Assembly: GCF_006439025.1 (NCBI RefSeq)
Contig: NZ_RCYZ01000007.1
Location: 296,007-360,006, forward strand
Source of the DNA: Hymenobacter nivis
GTDB lineage: Bacteria > Bacteroidota > Bacteroidia > Cytophagales > Hymenobacteraceae
Direction: 5' to 3'
Length of the DNA: 64,000 nt
Shown one piece after another: positions 62,480-64,000 of this stretch (positions within the stretch are counted from its first letter, which is position 1; the number at the start of each line of letters is the position of its first letter). The notes beneath the pieces are model-generated. The model was not told the origin of the DNA. It saw only the letters and a list, made by a program, of their open reading frames with translations, and made no database searches. The position numbers were made by a program, and so were the translations under genes.

Positions 62480-64000
62480 CTACTGGCCCGCCAGCTTCAG
62501 GTCGAGCTGCTGCACGCGGGCCGGGTTTTCGGGCGAGAGGGTGAAAAAGACGTCAATTGTGCCCCGCGCGCCCACCAGCTGGAAGCGGCCGCGCAGCTGG
62601 TTTTCCGGCACCAGGGGCCCTACGGCCGTGATGGCGCCGGCCTGGGCAAACAGCGCCTGCGCGGCCTGCCGGCGCGTGGCCGCGTCCTGGTCGAGGAAGA
62701 AGTTTTCGGCGAAAACAGCGTTGTCGGCGGCCGCGCCGGGGCCGAAGCCGGGCAGCAGGCGGGCCAGCTCGGCCTGGCGCTGCGCCAGGATGGGCGAGGC
62801 GGCCACCGGGCGCGGCCGCAGCCCGGCCAGCGCCACCAGCGTGTCGAGGGCTCCGAAGTTGGCGATGGTGGGCGCGGCGTAGGTTTGGTTGGCGAAGGCC
62901 ACCACGGCGAGGCCGTAGTCGGGCAGCAGCCACCAGTGTGCGCCGAAGCCGGGCAGCCCGCCGCTGTGGCCCACGTAGCGGCGGCCACTGCCGTCCTGGG
63001 CCGTGCGCAGGCCGTAGCCGTAGCCGGCGGCCACCGGGCTGGCGCGGCCGCTGGGGTAGCGGAAAGCGGCATTCAGGCCGGCCGGCGTCCAGGCTTGCTG
63101 GGCCTCGCGCACCGAGCTGCGCCGCACGGGCCCGGCGTCGGGCCCCGGGCGCGCGGGCCACGCCGCAGCCTGAAACGCCAGGTACTTGGCGAAATCCTCG
63201 ACCGAAGTGAGCAGCCCGCCCAGCGCCGCAAACGACTCGCCGTCGGGCAGCAGCGCCTCTTCTTGCCAGGCGGCGCCGGCCGGGCGGTAGCCGTGGGCGA
63301 GCAGGGCCCCGGGCACTTGGCGGTAGTCCCAGTAGGTGTGCGCCATGCCCAGGGGCCGCAAAATGTTGGCCGTGATGTAGGCCTGGAACGGCTGGCCGGC
63401 CACCGTGCTCACGAGGCGCCCCAGCAGCGCAAACGCCAGGTTGCTGTACTCGTAGGCCACGCCCGGGGCGTTGGCCGCCGACACGCCCCGCGTCAGTAAA
63501 GCGCGCAGGTCGGCGTCGGGGCGGCCCATTTGGCGGTCGCCCCAGGGGTTGTCTTCGGGCAGGCCGGCGCTGTGGCTCAGCAGCTGGCGAATGGTGATGG
63601 GCGGCGCGTCGGCGGGGGCCCCGGCCAGCAGCGGCGGGTGCGCCCGCAGCTCGGGCAGGTACTTTTCGGCGGGGTCGTCGAGGCGCAGGCGGCCGGCGTC
63701 GCGCAGGCGCAGCACGGCCAGCGCCACGAAGCTCTTGGTCATGCTGGCGATGCGGAACACGGCCTGGGGCCCTGCGGGCGCTTGGGTGGCCACGTTGGCG
63801 TAGCCCACGGCCCCGGTGTGCACCAGCTGGCCGTTCACCACTAGGCCGTAGGCCAGACCGGGCACGTGCTGCCGGGCGGCGTAGTCGGCGTACAGCTTGT
63901 CGAGCACCGGAAACGCCGCCGCGATGCGCGCGGCCCGCCCGGCGTCGGGCGGCGCGGGCGCGGCCGCGCTGGGGGCCCCGGCGGGCCGCACAGCGGGCGG
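62480..64000 (-). CDS. Beta-lactamase-fold serine hydrolase, 5' end outside window
   Basis: At least 506 residues are visible on the minus strand and the frame stays open to the window edge, so the start and likely signal peptide are missing. Class C beta-lactamase-like motifs are present: SMTK (Ser-x-x-Lys), YEYSNLAFALLG (Tyr-x-Asn) and YVGHSGGLPGFGAHWWLLP (HSGG). The C-terminus is an extra domain (RGRFQLVGARGTIDVFFTLSPENPARVQQLDLKL). The family covers esterases, D-aminopeptidases and penicillin-binding-like proteins; the substrate is unknown. It lies about 105 bp upstream of the S9 peptidase gene on the same strand. Confidence 0.92.
   Translation of the reverse strand, partial: PPAVRPAGAPSAAAPAPPDAGRAARIAAAFPVLDKLYADYAARQHVPGLAYGLVVNGQLVHTGAVGYANVATQAPAGPQAVFRIASMTKSFVALAVLRLRDAGRLRLDDPAEKYLPELRAHPPLLAGAPADAPPITIRQLLSHSAGLPEDNPWGDRQMGRPDADLRALLTRGVSAANAPGVAYEYSNLAFALLGRLVSTVAGQPFQAYITANILRPLGMAHTYWDYRQVPGALLAHGYRPAGAAWQEEALLPDGESFAALGGLLTSVEDFAKYLAFQAAAWPARPGPDAGPVRRSSVREAQQAWTPAGLNAAFRYPSGRASPVAAGYGYGLRTAQDGSGRRYVGHSGGLPGFGAHWWLLPDYGLAVVAFANQTYAAPTIANFGALDTLVALAGLRPRPVAASPILAQRQAELARLLPGFGPGAAADNAVFAENFFLDQDAATRRQAAQALFAQAGAITAVGPLVPENQLRGRFQLVGARGTIDVFFTLSPENPARVQQLDLKLAGQ

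Noticed and set aside
61556..63499. A 647-codon plus-strand open frame and many other long overlapping frames
   Set aside because: They lie opposite clear genes (S9 peptidase, serine hydrolase), are Arg/Gly/Ala/His-rich and show no motif. They arise from high GC and codon periodicity.

Overview
The window looks like chromosomal DNA from a GC-rich member of the Bacteroidota, most likely Hymenobacter or a close relative in the Cytophagales. The support is: Bacteroidota-type -7 boxes (TAnnTTTG) upstream of genes, Bacteroidota-restricted families (putative porin, SMUG2-like glycosylase, DUF4159, DUF4112, the lptE-TPR-secG order), lipid A synthesis (lpxK, LptE) indicating an outer membrane, and dense use of the word GGGGCC in all frames and between genes. 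The assignment is inferred from content; no 16S gene is present.

Layout. 1-8.9 kb: outer-membrane porin (cut by the window edge), lpxK, a small membrane protein, a SMUG2-like DNA glycosylase, a Nif3-like protein, a coiled-coil zinc-ribbon protein, a TPR protein and a PabB-like chorismate enzyme. 9-17.2 kb: housekeeping run miaB - sigma54-type activator - lptE - TPR/low-complexity protein - secG, then groES-groL. A four-helix-bundle (S23/IVP-like) gene flanked by inverted repeats sits between miaB and the activator. 17.4-31.8 kb: mixed metabolic and transport genes (quinol monooxygenase-like, POT peptide transporter, AraC regulator, pckA, CPA1 antiporter, S1/P1 nuclease, ADP-ribosylglycohydrolase, rsmE, divergent RtcB, ankyrin protein, DUF4159, acyltransferase). 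31.8-35 kb: patatin, MBL hydrolase, accA and tRNA-Asp(GTC).

35.2-44.4 kb is the most unusual segment. It is a compact plus-strand operon of SWIM/DUF5691 fusion, MoxR-type AAA+ ATPase, DUF5682 and VWA/MIDAS protein, the same set of families as Escherichia coli yehQ/yehL/yehM/yehP. Two genes of different character are embedded in it: an AT-rich predicted membrane protein with an N-terminal PD-(D/E)xK nuclease-like domain and a long coiled coil (39489-40424), and a CbrC-family zinc protein (42777-43313). A decayed fragment of the VWA gene lies 8 kb downstream (52122-52258).

44.5-64 kb: small orphan genes, a multi-PAS histidine kinase interrupted by an in-frame TAA with its response regulator, a secreted MBL protein, a lipoprotein DNA/RNA endonuclease, DUF4112, a GAF protein, a sugar-acid dehydratase/SDR pair, DinB, a patatin-barrel (type Vd-like) outer-membrane protein, an S9 peptidase and a beta-lactamase-fold serine hydrolase cut by the window edge.

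Repeats recur between genes. Two copies of one long hairpin family (22670-22770 and 59397-59496) share both arm and loop sequence. Several other elements have arms made of short repeated words (8857, 10484, 12791, 30503, 32576). Rho-independent terminators are clear after the zinc-ribbon gene, secG, groL, the POT transporter, accA, tRNA-Asp and the type Vd patatin.
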